Source of the DNA: Sitta carolinensis
Taxonomy: Eukaryota > Chordata > Aves > Passeriformes > Sittidae
NCBI GenBank assembly: GCA_032173965.1
Contig: JAVUNC010000004.1
Coordinates: forward strand, 58,713,501 to 58,777,500
Reading direction: 5' to 3'
Length of the DNA stretch: 64,000 nucleotides
The stretch's first letter is position 1. The number at the start of each line of letters is the position of its first letter. A program made the translations under genes and the position numbers. Below are positions 37,335-50,701 of the stretch, in pieces. The notes under the pieces were generated by a model. The model was not told the DNA's origin. It was given only the letters and a program-made list of their open reading frames with translations, and searched no databases.

Positions 37335-37575
37335 ATTTTGGGGGTTTTGGTTTGGTTGGTTTGAGTTATTTTTGTCCCTGGAAGCTTCTTCACAAGGAAG
37401 AAAAGGAAAAATGCACACCAAATTAAAAAACAAACAAAACAAAACAAAACAAAACACAAAAAACACCCAAAACAAAACAAACAACAACAACAAAAAACAA
37501 ACAAACAAAAACAAACAAACAAAAAAACCCCACCAAAACCAACCAACCAACCAAAAAAAACCCCACCAAAACTTA
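37335..37575. repeat. CA-rich low-complexity tract with an opposing GT-rich arm
   Basis: A G/T-rich arm at 37335-37362 (TTGGTTTGGTTGGTTT core) faces a long A/C tract at 37424-37572 made of CAAA, CAAAA, CCAA and CCCC units. The right end of the tract is an imperfect inverted copy of the left arm, with about 60 bases of mixed sequence beside the left arm. The frames that stay open here (for example 37281-37702 minus, all Phe, Leu, Cys and Val) come from simple sequence and are not genes. Confidence 0.85.
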
Positions 37576-37949
37576 TGGAAGTTATAGAGAACCTGTACTT
37601 TTTCTCATGTTGCCTGAAAAGTGTAAGAAGCCTTTCTACACAGAATAGTAATTGTGATTTTAGTGCAAATAACTCTCTGTTTGAGCAGCCAAAAAATAAC
37701 ATGTTTTTATTCTTTTACAGAATTTCTGAATCTAGGTATGATATCTGTTCATATTGAGTAACATGGACAGATACAACTCTGTACATAAGACTTAGTACAT
37801 AGGTCTAAAGACTCAGTTTTTAAAAATTTGATCAAACTACCTAGATTGTCATAAAAACAAAGCCCTTCTGACTATTAAGTCTAAACTAAAGGTGGGATCC
37901 TTTCACTGAATCCCAGCTATTTCACCTTTCCATTTACCTTTATCAGAAT
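37576..37949. other. Noncoding stretch
   Basis: AT-rich, nothing recognised. The last 60-80 bases may already be the diverged 3' end of the minus-strand CR1 that follows. Confidence 0.5.
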
Positions 37950-38056
37950 AAAATAGGTTTCCCAACCACTTCAGCGCTGACCGTAAGCCAAAGCACATTA
38001 TAAAGGGCATTGTGCAAACACCTCTTAAACTTTGACAGGACTGGGGCATCTACCAT
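37950..38056 (-). mobile_element. CR1 LINE fragment, minus strand, left half
   Basis: Reads as antisense CR1. TTTCCCAACCACTTCAGCGC is followed by GCATTGTGCAAACACCTCTT and TTTGACAGGACTGGGGCATC. The CR1 text stops at about 38056 and appears to resume at 38492, on the other side of an LTR. Both halves have the same orientation and are in consensus order, as expected for one copy split by a later insertion. Confidence 0.7.
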
Positions 38057-38491
38057 TGGTGTCTTAATTCTTAGCTTTCATATTTTCCAGACTCTGTACT
38101 GCATTAGTATGTAACTCTGAACTTCATATAAAGTGTTAACAAGCTCTCCTCACAGTTCAGTTAGACAAAACAATCCTTTTCCAGCCTGAGAACCAAGGAG
38201 ACCATTGCAGATTCAGGCCCAAAAAGCATAAACAGCAAATTGAGGAGAGCAATCTGGGAGGATGGGACTTCATAATCTGAAGCTGTAATTGGACAATTAA
38301 CCCCAATATGTAAACAGACCAAAACTATAAAACTGTGAAAACTCCTGGCTGGTCATCCACCTTGGGTCCTTCTTGGGTGCACCTTGGCCACACTCTTGTA
38401 CTGCCCAAGGGGTATCCTTTGAAGGCCTTTTAATAAATACCTGCTTTACTCCTTTAACACTGTCTAGCCTCTGTTCAAAGTAGCCTCTTCA
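38057..38491 (+). mobile_element. LTR, ERVL-like endogenous retrovirus, plus strand
   Basis: A TG...CA element of about 435 bp carries a TATA-type ACTATAAAAC (about 38324) and an AATAAA signal at 38432-38437. Between them is a C/T- and G-rich segment with CTTGGGTCCTTCTTGGGTGC (about 38363), as in avian ERVL-like LTRs. It ends with CTGTCTAGCCTCTGTTC. The flanks ACCAT (38052-38056) and GCCAT (38492-38496) match at 4 of 5 bases, consistent with a 5-bp ERVL-type duplication. No internal retroviral sequence is present, so it is a solo LTR. The boundaries are my best reading and could be off by tens of bases at the 5' end. Confidence 0.68.
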
Positions 38492-38690
38492 GCCATCACC
38501 ACCTCTTTAGGAAGCCTGTTCCAGCACATGGCCATTCTCTTGGTGAAGAAATGCTTCATAATGTCCACTCTAAACCAACCCCACCTGGAACCACATTGAA
38601 CCATTCTCATTCATCCTACCATGGATCCTAGGGGGAAGAGCTCAGCACGTGCCTCTTCACATCTCCTTCAGTTCATAATCAATATTTTTG
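38492..38690 (-). mobile_element. CR1 LINE fragment, minus strand, right half
   Basis: Antisense CR1 resumes with CACCACCTCTTTAGGAAGCC and continues through TGTTCCAGCACATGGCC and TTGGTGAAGAAATGCTTC. ATAATGTCCACTCTAAACCA follows. After about 38640 the match weakens (GAGCTCAGCACGTGCCTCTT still fits), and it is lost by about 38690. Confidence 0.8.
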
Positions 38691-41240
38691 CAATGAATAA
38701 AAGGAGTCCCAAATAAGCAAGCTGTGGCAGAGTGCTTCCAGGTATTTTTTAATTAGTAGCCAACATAATGCTACTCTAAATTGTTTAGTCAATAAATTCA
38801 GCTACAGAAATTAAGATATTTTAAAATTCAACTTGCAAAATTATTAGACATATGAAAATATAATCAAGAAAATAAATCATTGCTTAAAACCACAATTAGT
38901 CTGACCTTAAGTATTCCTATAGCAATTTTTCATGAGGAAAGGAAATGACACAAAATTATATACTCACTCTAATATATGTTTTAATCAAAGAAAAAAATTT
39001 ATAGGCCAATTAAAATTCACAGACTTTCCCAGTGGAAGAAAACAGAGATCACAAACAAACCATTCTATTTAATTCAATCACCAGTTAATTTGATTCTTCA
39101 TATAATCTTATAAAATCTTAAAAACAAAGTTATATGAATTTATAGAGCTTTCCTTCATATTTCTTTCACTCTTGTAATAATCAGCTGGTAAATAAGAATA
39201 ATATATTATTAACATTAAATTTGTGCAAACTCTTTTTAAGACAGTACCATGACTGTGTTCTCCATGCATTTTGCAGTACACATGAAAATCAAGGATTATC
39301 CAACATTTGCCAAATCACCTTGTACATTATTGTCTAATTCAATTAAAAGTTTATAATTTTGTCTCAGCAAATGTTCTTCATCTCATTTGTAAGCAACATA
39401 GAAGCACTTTTTAGGTTCTACATGTTTCAGTCAAAACTCAGTCTTTGTGGCAGAATTCACACTTTTTGCACAGCTATTTCATTCACTAGTATCCACCAAA
39501 CTGAGTTTTCCTAAAGGGTAATTCAAGTCCCTCTTTAAAATCCAGCTGGTCATCTCCATTTCCCTTAAGTACAAGCTGTATTTAATTAGAGGATCCTCCC
39601 TCTGTCCTTCTGCTTTCCCCAGAGTGCACCCTTTGGGACAGGCATCTTTTGTTTCAGTGCTGAATTTGTGAAAACATGTAAACAAGTAACATCACCAACC
39701 AGTAACATTGACATGGTTCACTGTGCCCATTATCACAGACCTTAACCAGTGCTCACCAAGCTTGTTTATGTCCTGCCTCCCAGCTCCACAGCAGAGAGCT
39801 TTTTCAGCTTTCCTGTTGTTCAAAAGTATTGCATTCTTCGTATAAGACAGTAAAGCTCTTTCATCATCTCTGGGACTTAAATCCCAGCTCGAAAGTCAGT
39901 GGAGCAATGCCTTTACTTTCCTTTTGGGCCCATCTGACAGTGTTTGCATTTTCAAATGCATAGACAGTGTAGAGCACTAAAATGTCTGAATATACATAAA
40001 AATGATTTAAGCAAGCTGGAGTGCTGGTACATAAAACACAACAGTGAAAACCAGAAACCATAAGCCCTGTTTTTACCTGCTGTATCCAGGGATATTTATT
40101 CTCATAGGTTTTCATTTCTTATGGCTATAGAAGATGGATATTTCCTCCTGTTTAAAAGTAATAGGAAACTTACTTAATTTCTGTAAATATTGAAGAACCC
40201 GAAAAACAATTTCATACAAGCAAAATTATATTAATTTTCTTAAACTAATGGTAAGCAGCAGATAAACAACAGGAAAAGATCAATATATAAAAGTCAATAT
40301 AAAAGTTTCTTTCCTGCTTCTTGTTGAGAGGGATACAATAGTAAACTGGAAAGTTCAAAGTATTTTCTAGATTTACGAGACAAAATAAGTAAACTACAAT
40401 TTTTAAATTAATAAAAATTATTCATTTAACAGGCTGAAATAGATACAGGATGACTTCTGAAATACTAGTTAGCAGGTTATATCTAGAAGTCGAACTGATC
40501 TGTCATTGTGCTGAGAACCAGAGACTAACCAATGCAAAATATCAAGTTCAGCAGGCATATGGGAGTTTTGGTTAACGTTTGGACAGTGATTACTCAAACT
40601 TAAAAAAAAGGCAAAAATTTAACAGACAAAGCCAGCTGCTGGCTGGCCACTGGAGTGGCCCCAGAGTGCTCAGCATGCTGGAATGGCTGGTGGGAGCAAC
40701 ACACAAAGCTGTACTCCCTGGCAAGAGAAAGCCTTGCCCAGCTGCAGCCTGGACTACATATTTTCATCTAAGATATCATCCTTTTTATTTTTATTCCCAA
40801 TAATAAGCCTTTTTGCTCCTCTCAGTACTTTACTCATCAGTATTTACTCACAGTCTTGAGAACCCATGTATCCCACCAGTGGGCTCCCATATTCATTAGC
40901 TATTTGCTTCAGGCTTTAGGTGTGAAATAAGTAATAATTTCTCCTGAAAATATAATTGGTTGTCTGTTTGAAGGTTTCCTACAGTCTTTCTTCTGAAGGT
41001 GAATGCTTCACGACAGCCACAACAGAAGACACACAGTAGATTCATGCAATTAAAAATTTTCAACAACTCATTAAAATAATTACTGAATTTATTTTGCAGA
41101 ACAGTATTCATTATCTACACTACACCATTACCCATTAATAATGTGAGGAATACATCTTCCTTATGCCCTGGTATGTTATTGCTAGTTTGATAAATGCAAA
41201 AACTCATATTCAAGGAAGATCAGCGCCTAATGCACAATGG

Positions 41241-41242
<2 letters not shown>
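38691..41242. other. Noncoding AT-rich stretch
   Basis: No gene or repeat recognised. The longest frames are 68-83 codons. A modestly GC-rich patch at 40625-40760 contains a short GGCCAC-TGGA-GTGGCC hairpin (about 40644-40660). Confidence 0.55.

Positions 41243-41289
<47 letters not shown>
41243..41289 (-). repeat. Poly-T tract, 47 bases
   Basis: This is the longest homopolymer in the window. Read on the minus strand it is a 47-base poly-A. The nearest AATAAA in that sense is about 60 bases upstream of the tail (complement of TTTATT near 41350), too far for a standard 3' end. It is best read as an expanded homopolymer, and the length may be imprecise. Confidence 0.9.
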
Positions 41290-41290
<1 letters not shown>

Positions 41291-44200
41291 TTTTACAAGG
41301 ATCCAATTTTCAGCAGACTGAGTTATTCTTTCTCATCTTGTTTTTATGGTTTATTCATTAAGTGAGAAGAGCCAAGGCCTAATAATTTGAAGCATTTGTC
41401 TTTGACTCTAACAACATACCTCTGCAAAACATAAATTTCCCTTATTCTTCAAAACATATGCATATCTTCTTCTGGAAGAAAATAAAATATGCTATTACAG
41501 TAAATTACAGCCAGTGGCTAATGAGAAAATGAGGACAAATACATGAAATTTTTGTTTAATGCATCTATTCTTCTGACTTGACTTTTATTTCACTGAAATT
41601 ACTGAGAAGTACTCTGATCACATTTACACTGTGAAGTCCTTCACTTCAGTAAGACTATAAACCAAAGTGTTTATCAATAAGAAGGTCAAAGTTTGATGCT
41701 TCCAATAAGTGTTTGAACATATATGCCGGTTGAAGTTTATACTAAATCCAAAAAATATCCTGCATTACCTACAGAGGGTGGAAGAGAACAACTTATTAGA
41801 TTTCTGGCCTCTGTTTATGTCCTATGTTATATAAATTAGTCGAGCATTCTACAAGACAATATTCTGATATTGGCTTAAGACATATGCAAATTTAGAAACA
41901 TTTGCAGCTCATACTTTCAAGAAAAAATAGAAGGTGAACACTCAGATTGCCCTCTTTTGCATTTTCACCATTTTTTCCAGGAAGTGTGATTCTTTTTGCT
42001 CTACCTTTTAACAAAATTATGTAAGTCACTCCAGAGCAGAAGTGACAAGTGAATATCTGATGTTTTATCAGATTCAACATCTTTCTATAAAGTTTAGCCC
42101 ACGGGGTTTGGGCAGGCCAGCCCATGTTTGAGATGCAGTGGTGGTGTAGCCGGTCACTGGCCAACACACCCTTCCAAGCAGCTTTTGTCCTGAAACAGAA
42201 ACCAAGACCTTGAATAATGCCAGAAGGTCTTCACTCCAACTAGGGCATCACCCTCCTTTCTCCTTTCATTTGTACAAAGTTGATCAGAAAGCTTGGCAGC
42301 AGCACTAAAGTGCATCTCACCTCTCTTAATGGAGGAACTTGTGGGGAATTGCAAATTGTTCTGCATGCTGTACTGAAGCAGCGTTGAAATACTCTGTCAG
42401 ATCTCAGGCAACTAGAATTGGCCATCACTTTCTTAAAAGTTCAACTATGCAGTCTAGAAATCTGAAATAGCTTGGGGAAGATAAACCATACAAGCCTATG
42501 TGCCCAGTGATGGTCCCCATCACAGGCAGGTCCTCTTGTATCTGTGACCCTGATCCACACAGTGCTGCCCTTTGGGGCTTTGGAAGTTCATACACATTTT
42601 TCAAATTATAAACCACTTTTTTAATGCAGAGGTTTCTGACTTATTACAGTCTTCTTTCATATTTTAGATTTCTGCTGTGTCTAGATTTCTCCTGTTTGCT
42701 AAGTAGAATATTTTTGAGCTTTTCTGGTCTTGAAGAAATTAAACCAAAATGGAGAACAAAAGTTATTTTTCTCAGTGCATGCACGAAATCACCTTTAATA
42801 GACCTTTATCCCTGTTTCCCCTCCACCAAAAGCATTTAATTCACTCTAAATTCCCTCTGAGAAACGATTTGCACTTCACTACTACTCATTACCTGTGAAC
42901 TGAGGAATGAGCACAAAGCCAGAGTTTGCTTTCATAGCCTGCCCTGTGGAAGGACAAACACTTGGTAAATTACATACAAACCTAATAAAATCACCATGGT
43001 TGAGCTGCAGTAAAAGATGTCAGTGAGGTAAAATATGTCAGTTCTGGATCTTTAGAAATACTAGAAAAGACCAGCACCATTTTGTCCACTACCAGAACTG
43101 AACATTTCTAAACTGATAATCTCCTGGTATTTTAATTTTTAATTTTTTTTTTCAATTTTGGTACATAGAAAGAACTCAATCACATAGATGTGAGCAAATT
43201 GCATCTACTCTGGAAAGTAAACAGTAATTTTGGGGAACTCAACAAATTTAAATTATACCTGAGTAAAGCCTTACAGAAAATGTTCTTCTGTATCAGATCA
43301 GGAAAACATTATATATTCATCATTCGTTATATATATTATCTTACCTCTCTTGCAATCTATTCTACCTAAGGGCTGAGAAAATAGGATGTGACTGGATGAA
43401 AGGCACAGAGTGCCACCAGAGTTGGAGCACAAATCTTCTCTCCTTTCAGTCACAAGAATTCCATGGAAGTAACAAGGGCAATTATTAAAGTTTTTAAAAG
43501 TGCTGAGTGTGAAAAATGCAGCAAGACATCTATGCCTGAAAGAGCTCACAATTGAAACAGCCAGCAAAAATAGGCAGTTATCAGATGATGGCTAGAGGAT
43601 GTGATATGTCAAGGACTAGTGTTTAAGCCAAGAAGATCAGCATGCACCATATTAGTTCCACCCTTTTGTATTCATCCATCATTTGAGTTGTTCGCTTTCA
43701 GAGAGATTAGAGTTTCATACAGGCAGCTTTGGAAACAGAGATTGTTGGGAGAACATCTGGCCAGAAATTTTCCAGTGAAGTGAAATTTCCTTCCAAACAC
43801 ACCTTGGTAACCCTTTGACGAATGCAAATAGGGTTTCAAGGAAACCCTGCCCAGAGAAAGAACACCTGGATACCTTGAAGTCTTGAAAACACTTTGGAAA
43901 GAAGACCCTGAGAAAAGCTAGGCTTTGTGCTATGAAAAGAGGGACAGAGCTTTGTGACTGGGATTTGTGCCTCTAGAGAGTTCACATGGAATGGTGGTAC
44001 AAAGGGCACCTGCATGGAGAATACACTTGCAGCTGCTAAGGTTCTTATAGATCCACTTTCCAAATAAAAATAAAAAGTTCACATCAAATGGTGTCTCATC
44101 CTGCAGTTAGAAGTTGTTTACCCAAGCAATTAAAAAATCCCCATCTCTGCAGGGATGTTAGGACCTTGGCTGCAGGCTGGGTCTTGCAGATAGTACTTGC

Positions 44201-47200
44201 TGGGAGAATTGCTTCTGTGATAAAACATTGGCATCCATTTAACTGCAGAAAACTTATACCAGCAGTTTCTTTTATTTTTGGCAATGTCCACAATTCCAGC
44301 TTCAAAAATTAAGGAAGGTAAAGAAATGACAATGTAGTAGAGGCAATGTCAAACCATTTCATGTTTAACTAAACAGCTACCAATTTGCAAGAAAGTTCAG
44401 GTGATATTGACCTGGATCAGACTCAAGTAACTGACCTAGAAATAAACACCTATGAATCTCCTTACTGCTCCCTCATCCATCTTGTCCTGTGTCACTCCCT
44501 TGTTGAACTTGAGCCAACAAAAGAAATTATATTTCCTCTGCTCTTAAAGAGAAAAGAAAGAGCCAACCCCAAACCAACCAACTAAATCAAAAAATAAAAC
44601 CTCACAAAACAAAACAAAAAAAACAGTCCAGATTTTACCATTATCTGCCAAAGGACATTCCTTTTAATAACATATCCAATCCTGAAAAATAAAAATCATT
44701 ATCTAAGAGAAAGGCACATGAGTTCTATATGCTCTACTGTTACAGAGTTTTATTTTTATCCAAGAAAAAATTTTTCAGAAACTTGTTTATTTCAGGACTC
44801 ATAGGGCTTCACATTTCAGCTTACTGCAGTATAAGCAGTAATGCTTGTCAAAAGCTGTAATGGATCACAGATTTGGCATGCCCTTTACCTACAACACTCA
44901 TTAGTATGTCTTAGCTGCTTGCATTCAACATGCAGGGATAGGAGGAGAAAAATTCTAATCTGGAGTCAAAATTCCTAAGCAGGGCTGCTGCAAAAGAACC
45001 ATGTTTAGAAAAACTGTCCCTGCTGTAACAAATGAGACAGTACTGGGGTGGTATTAAGAGACCCAAGACTTAGTTGAGATGTAAACCCTACCCATTGCAC
45101 AAGTAGTGGGATATAGAATTTAAGGTACCACACAGGAAAAAGGTGGGGAAAGTTTTATCAAGGGGGCAAGGGAAAAAAAAAACAACAAAAAAAAGATCAA
45201 AGAGAGGAGGAAATGAGATAAACACTTTGACAGAGACATTAAAAATGCTAGAAAGGATGCATATTTGCAATCATGGAGTAAAGCTTTATTTTGTTTACTT
45301 TGATTTTTTTCCAATCTATGTATTATTTTTTCACTCTGATTCTTTAATTCATGATAAACAAGCATTTGTTTAGTTTACCAGGAAGTCTGTTTTGTGCTGT
45401 GGAGCAAAGACCACCACCGTGAAGGCAGCATATGAAATATTTAATGATTCCTCAGAGATGGTAGATTTCATTTACACAGAGGAACTCCCACAATTCAATA
45501 GATTAGGAGGCTCATGGCCTGGAGAATATCTCCTGCCAGGCTTCAAAAAATAATACAAATCTATTGGCAGTTACTGACTTCGGGGAATTCAGCCTACTCA
45601 AATCAGTCTTTTGTTGTTGAGTAGACATCAATACCAGCCCACAGCTGTGGTCACCATCTTTCCCAAGACATCACACACTTGTATATGGACATTTATATAA
45701 AGAATAGCCTAGAACAACTTAGCTTGGAACAAAGATGGCTGATAAAAGAGAGACTTGCAGAACCACATGTTAGGGGAAAGGTAAATAGTCACCCACAAGA
45801 AAATAGTACCAAAACCAGATGGCATTTAGTGAAGTTTCTTTTACTGTGCCCAAAACAACCAGAGAGGTGATTCCCTGTGCAATAAGCTGTAAATTCTTCA
45901 CTCGAGGAAACTGTGAATGCTAAAGTTTTACATGAGTTCAGAAACTGACTGAACCTATAAGAAACTGAACTTTTAAGACAATGCTTCTGCATCAAGCAAT
46001 TATACTCTTCCAGTATCCTGCTGGCACTTGTCCTCATATTCTTGTTATTTTACAACTTTCAGTACAGCAGTGCAGAGCTAGACAGCAGTCATTTGTTAGT
46101 CATTACAGTGACTTTCAGATTCTTTAACCAGAAAAACAAATGTTTTAATTACTTTTCACCGTTCCAGAGAACTGTCACTGACTCTTTTGTTACAACAGAA
46201 AGTTGCACTGTAATAAAATTAAGTACTTGCTATTTACAAAGGAAATCTTTAGTACATTAATAAACAGGACATTTTTTCAGATGTTAGAGAATGTTTAAAA
46301 TAAGGAGGTCCATCACTTTATTCAGATAAATTATTGTAACTTTCTCATAGTTAACTCTTTATTAGCAATTACAGAACTGTGCCCATTGTAAGTGAACCTC
46401 CTTCAATTCAGTCCAATCTTCTACTCATAGTGGGTATAGGTAAAAACATGTAGTCTAATAAAAGCATGTTGCACAAGATACTCTACAGCTGCATATTGAA
46501 AAGACCTGAGGGTGGAGCATCCTATTCTTGGGCAAAGGGGAGATAAAAAATCCAATATCCAAGTTTGCATCCACTGCCTCTTGTTCTTCAAATACAAACC
46601 TTCAAGAGTCTGGCTTTATCTTCATTGCTGGCTGCCCAGAAGACAGGTATCTGTGACTAAAAGAGAGAAGGGGGCACATACAGGCCCTGTGTATGCTGCC
46701 AACTTGAATAGCAGGTTAAGGTGACCACATAATACCAGAGAAAAGCTGTTCTTTTTTGATTGCAGCTATGATAAAAAACTTCATCTGGTTTTCAATTTCC
46801 TTTTTTTGGGGGGATCCAGACCTCTTAACTGATATCTCTTTAGACAAGAACAGATAGTACCTGACACCTACAGTCTTTATATAAAATCTGATTAATTTAT
46901 AAAAAACCCAGATGAAGCAGCTGTGAAAAGTGTTTATAGGAAATGAATCCATACACATTGCATTGCTCATCAGATAGGAATCTCATACTGTTTACAACTG
47001 CATGCATGTCCTACTTCATCATTTCACTTAAAGACAACACACCAAACATAAGCCTGTGTGCCAGTCCTCATACCTGCCAAAAGTGCCTTATTTACAGAAA
47101 TCAGCATCATGCACATATTTTCTTTTTTTTTCCCTCCTTTATAAACAGTTGAGGCACCAGAAATTAACTGTTCCAATGATATTTATTAATAAATGCTTCT

Positions 47201-50200
47201 TATTAAGAGGAGAAACTTTAAAGGGATGAGTTTCTCAGTGAATGAAATTACATGTCTCAAAACACCACCCTTTCTTCCTCCCTGAAAAGAGCTGTGATCT
47301 TTAAGACACCGTCTGAAGCTCTCCCTTCAGTATTGATATGCACCATTGCCAGGAGCTCTTTTCTGACTTCACTCAGAACCCAAATTCTAAAAACCCTTCA
47401 TCTCTTCTCTTTGGTACTGCAGAACATCTGCTCACTTGCTTTATGACCCTTGATTTTTTTCATTGTTCTTAGTGCAGAATCACACATTACAAGCATCCAT
47501 CTCCACTGGAAACTTGGAGATCCTTGTGAGAATGCTTTTTTAATTTATCTTCAGTTTGGCATTTATTGATTTGTCTTGTTTATGGAAGCAGAATTTCTTT
47601 TGGCTGACACAGCAGCCCCCTGTACTTAGACATTTTCAGACCAACATGTTGAAGTATTATAAATTTCTTGCTTGTTCTTATTTCAGTTTTACTCCCATGC
47701 AAGATAAAAATGCAAAAGAGCATTTTTCTTTCTCTCCAAATATGTGAGAGTTTCCTGGAATTGATTTCCAAACAGTTATTTATAGTTGTGATTACAGCTG
47801 CAACTCAAGACATGTTAGAGAGCTCTTTCTCTAAGGCTCAAAAAAACTTCAGTGTGAGTGGATCTTGGAAACAAACCTGTTATGCACTTACTTTTGCCTT
47901 TTTTTCCCATAAACTTTTTCTAGTGACAGAATAAGAGCAGCTCAGTTTGATTTTTTTCTTTTTTACCATTTCTCCTTCCCCAAAAACTGCGTTCAATGTG
48001 CAGTTTTGTATCTTTATCCTGACAAAGTGCAAAGTGAGGTGATGTGAATGACAGCAGAGATATTGGGGTGCTGAGGGTAGGAGAGTACAAGGAGAGCACA
48101 AGAAACAAACTGCTATTTAGATTTCTACTTCTCACAGGGACAATGAGGGATGAGAGCAAGTCACCAAACACAAGCTTAACAGTGAGCAGAGAGGCTTAGG
48201 TATGTACTGGTATTTTGTGGGAAGAAAAGTTACAAATGAATCTATTTTGCACATCCACAGAGAAAACAAGGCTTTTCAGTAATCTGGAAACATGCACCAC
48301 TCCTTTAAACAGGGAAAACAGGCTTATGGAATGTTGTTATATTGAATGTGGAAATATTTGTCCACTGCCTGCCCAGATGTGTGCTTATTCACAGCAAGGT
48401 CTGTAAAAGGGAAATGCACAGGGAGTGCAACATCCCAGGCCCATACTGATTCAAATTCCTCTGAGAAATTATAGACACGGCCAGTGGGTCAGGGCAGACC
48501 AGAACAAGTTGTGTCTCTCCAAACAATTGCCATTAGAAAATGAGAAGTTGAGTACACAAATGAGTTGAGATTTACATTTTATTTAAAATTAAGGGTTTCT
48601 TTAACTGAATACAGCATGTCACAGATATAGCCCTCTATTACCTCCTTCATTTATCGCTCTGACCGTTGGGTACATCCCAGCATCAGGGGTCTGGATGCTT
48701 TCCTGACTCTCCCTCATCCCACAGCTGGGAAAAATCCCACTGCATAATAATTCTCCCTCTTGTACCTTCATTTCCACAGAAAAAAAAAAACACCTGCCCA
48801 TAGTCCCACAGATCTGCAGTCTGCATACAGAGGACTGTGGGCAAGGGTATCCTACAAAGGACGTGCAAGCCTCAGAGTAACTATTGTTGCTCAAAACTGT
48901 CTTCTGCCTTTGTTGTGCTTAAGTTGAATTCTACAGGTCTCCTGTCTAGTCTGCTTGCTACATTATGGCAACCACTGTGTCAAAAGCACTCACTGACAGG
49001 ATTCAAGTAATTGCAATTTCTCCCTCTGGGTACTGTGGATAATACAGGGATTGAATGTTCCTATGCAGTTAGCCATAACAGTGAAAAATCAAAGCATAAA
49101 TGAAAGCCAACATTTTTAATCCTCAATAGTTGGGGAATTTAATTTCTCAGACAATGGATAAATAGATAGACATTTTAATCTGAGCAGGGACTCACATCTG
49201 GAAGTCTCCTCTCCCAGAGGAGTGTGTGATGCAGACAGTCTTCCTTTACCTTGTTCCCTCTGTCTCAAACTATGTCATGGTTCCAGAAGACTTACAAAGG
49301 AAAAATAGATTCTGTTCTCATCCGTGCCAACAGATACCTTGCTGTCCTGATTGCAAAAGAAATGGGGTTTGAATTTTCCAGGGGAAAATACTTTACCTTG
49401 GCTTCTGGTTCCTAGGAAGTGTTTCAATTTTTACAACATTCTGAAAGAAATGGGCACCATTTCTTTCTTTTGAAAGGACAGCTGCCTTTGGAGCAGTTCT
49501 GTACCTCTGCAACAAGCCTGAAGAAGATGCCAGTGCACACATTTGCTGTGCAGAGGCAGCAAAAGGACTCAGCACATGCTGTCCCTTCCCCAGTCCTGAA
49601 TCTGCCACGTGCAGCTGGAACAGTTTCAAACAAACCCTAAGAAGTTTGATGTTTCCTGGTTCCACAGCCAGGCTCCACATAACATATTGCACCATACAGG
49701 CTCTACACAACACTGCTGTAGAAAACCTTACTTAAACTAGGGATGAAGAACACATCAAAGAAATGCATTCGAGGGAAACCAGTGAATTCAATTAGACTTA
49801 TTCAAGAAATTTCAAACAAATAGAAAAATAAATTTCTTGCCAGAGAGCAAAAGAAGTTTTGACGGTTTGATTCCAGGACTGGTCACTGAAATCATCAGCT
49901 GAGGAAGCTGAAGCAAATGAAGAAAGGCAGAAATACTGAAGGAACAGCACCAAAAAAAACCCAAACCAGTCGTAATAAAGAAAAGGAAATGGACTTAAGA
50001 AATAAATGAACAATGCAGAGCAAGAAATATTTCCAAGTCAATGGCAGCATAATGGGGTAATTCTGGATAAGACAGAAGGAGGTTTGCAGAGAGAAAATAA
50101 AGTTATTTTTGAATAATGCCTTTGATGGGCAAAGATAAATACCTGCTAACATCAATTAGTCAGAAAAGACTGAAAAAGTTAAAGTCAACATAAACCAAGT

Positions 50201-50676
50201 ATTTCATATAAATAAGATCAAGTCTTCTGATTGCACAGGAACCTTTTCTGTCATTTAATCAAATTGCCTCTTTCTTTATGGCCGTCTTCTGTTGTGATAT
50301 AAACATGCTTCATTCTTCAAAATCCTTTATAAAAAAATCCAATAAGAAAACACAGTCTTTCAGGTTAAAAGCTAAGAAATGTATATAGATCCCAGAAACT
50401 ATTATAAACAGATTTTTTATGTCTTTATTTTTATTTTTAGTAAGCTTACCTGCTCACTAACAGCAAAGTGGAAAATTTATCTTATAACGCTGCACATATT
50501 TTTATTTCATATATAATTGCAGTGCATATATTGCACCAATATTGGACATCGTAGCTTTAAGGCTTCAGACACTACAACAGCCCTACTGACTAAACTCTGA
50601 CCTTACTGTACTCTAAATCCATCATTTATCCTCTTTTACCCAAAGTATTTTTTCATTTCTTAAGACATTTGGAGGA
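41290..50676. other. Long noncoding stretch
   Basis: No gene, CR1 or LTR recognised in 9.4 kb. Frames of up to 106 codons (49393-49713, minus) overlap others on the opposite strand and have no motif. A short hairpin with AGGGTTTC and GAAACCCT arms is near 43831-43849. A/C-rich simple sequence occurs at about 44566-44625 and an A-rich patch at 45172-45195. A poly-A run lies in 48781-48790. Confidence 0.5.
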
Positions 50677-50701
50677 TTTTTTTTTTTTTTTTTTTTTTTT
50701 T
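50677..50701 (-). repeat. Poly-T tract, 25 bases
   Basis: A run of 25 T. As minus-strand poly-A it has no AATAAA in the expected position. An AATAAA on the plus strand about 40 bases downstream is not related. Confidence 0.9.

Noticed and set aside
37281..37702. Frames encoding Phe-, Cys- and Leu-rich or Asn- and Lys-rich peptides
   Set aside because: They are translations of a CA/GT-rich low-complexity tract.
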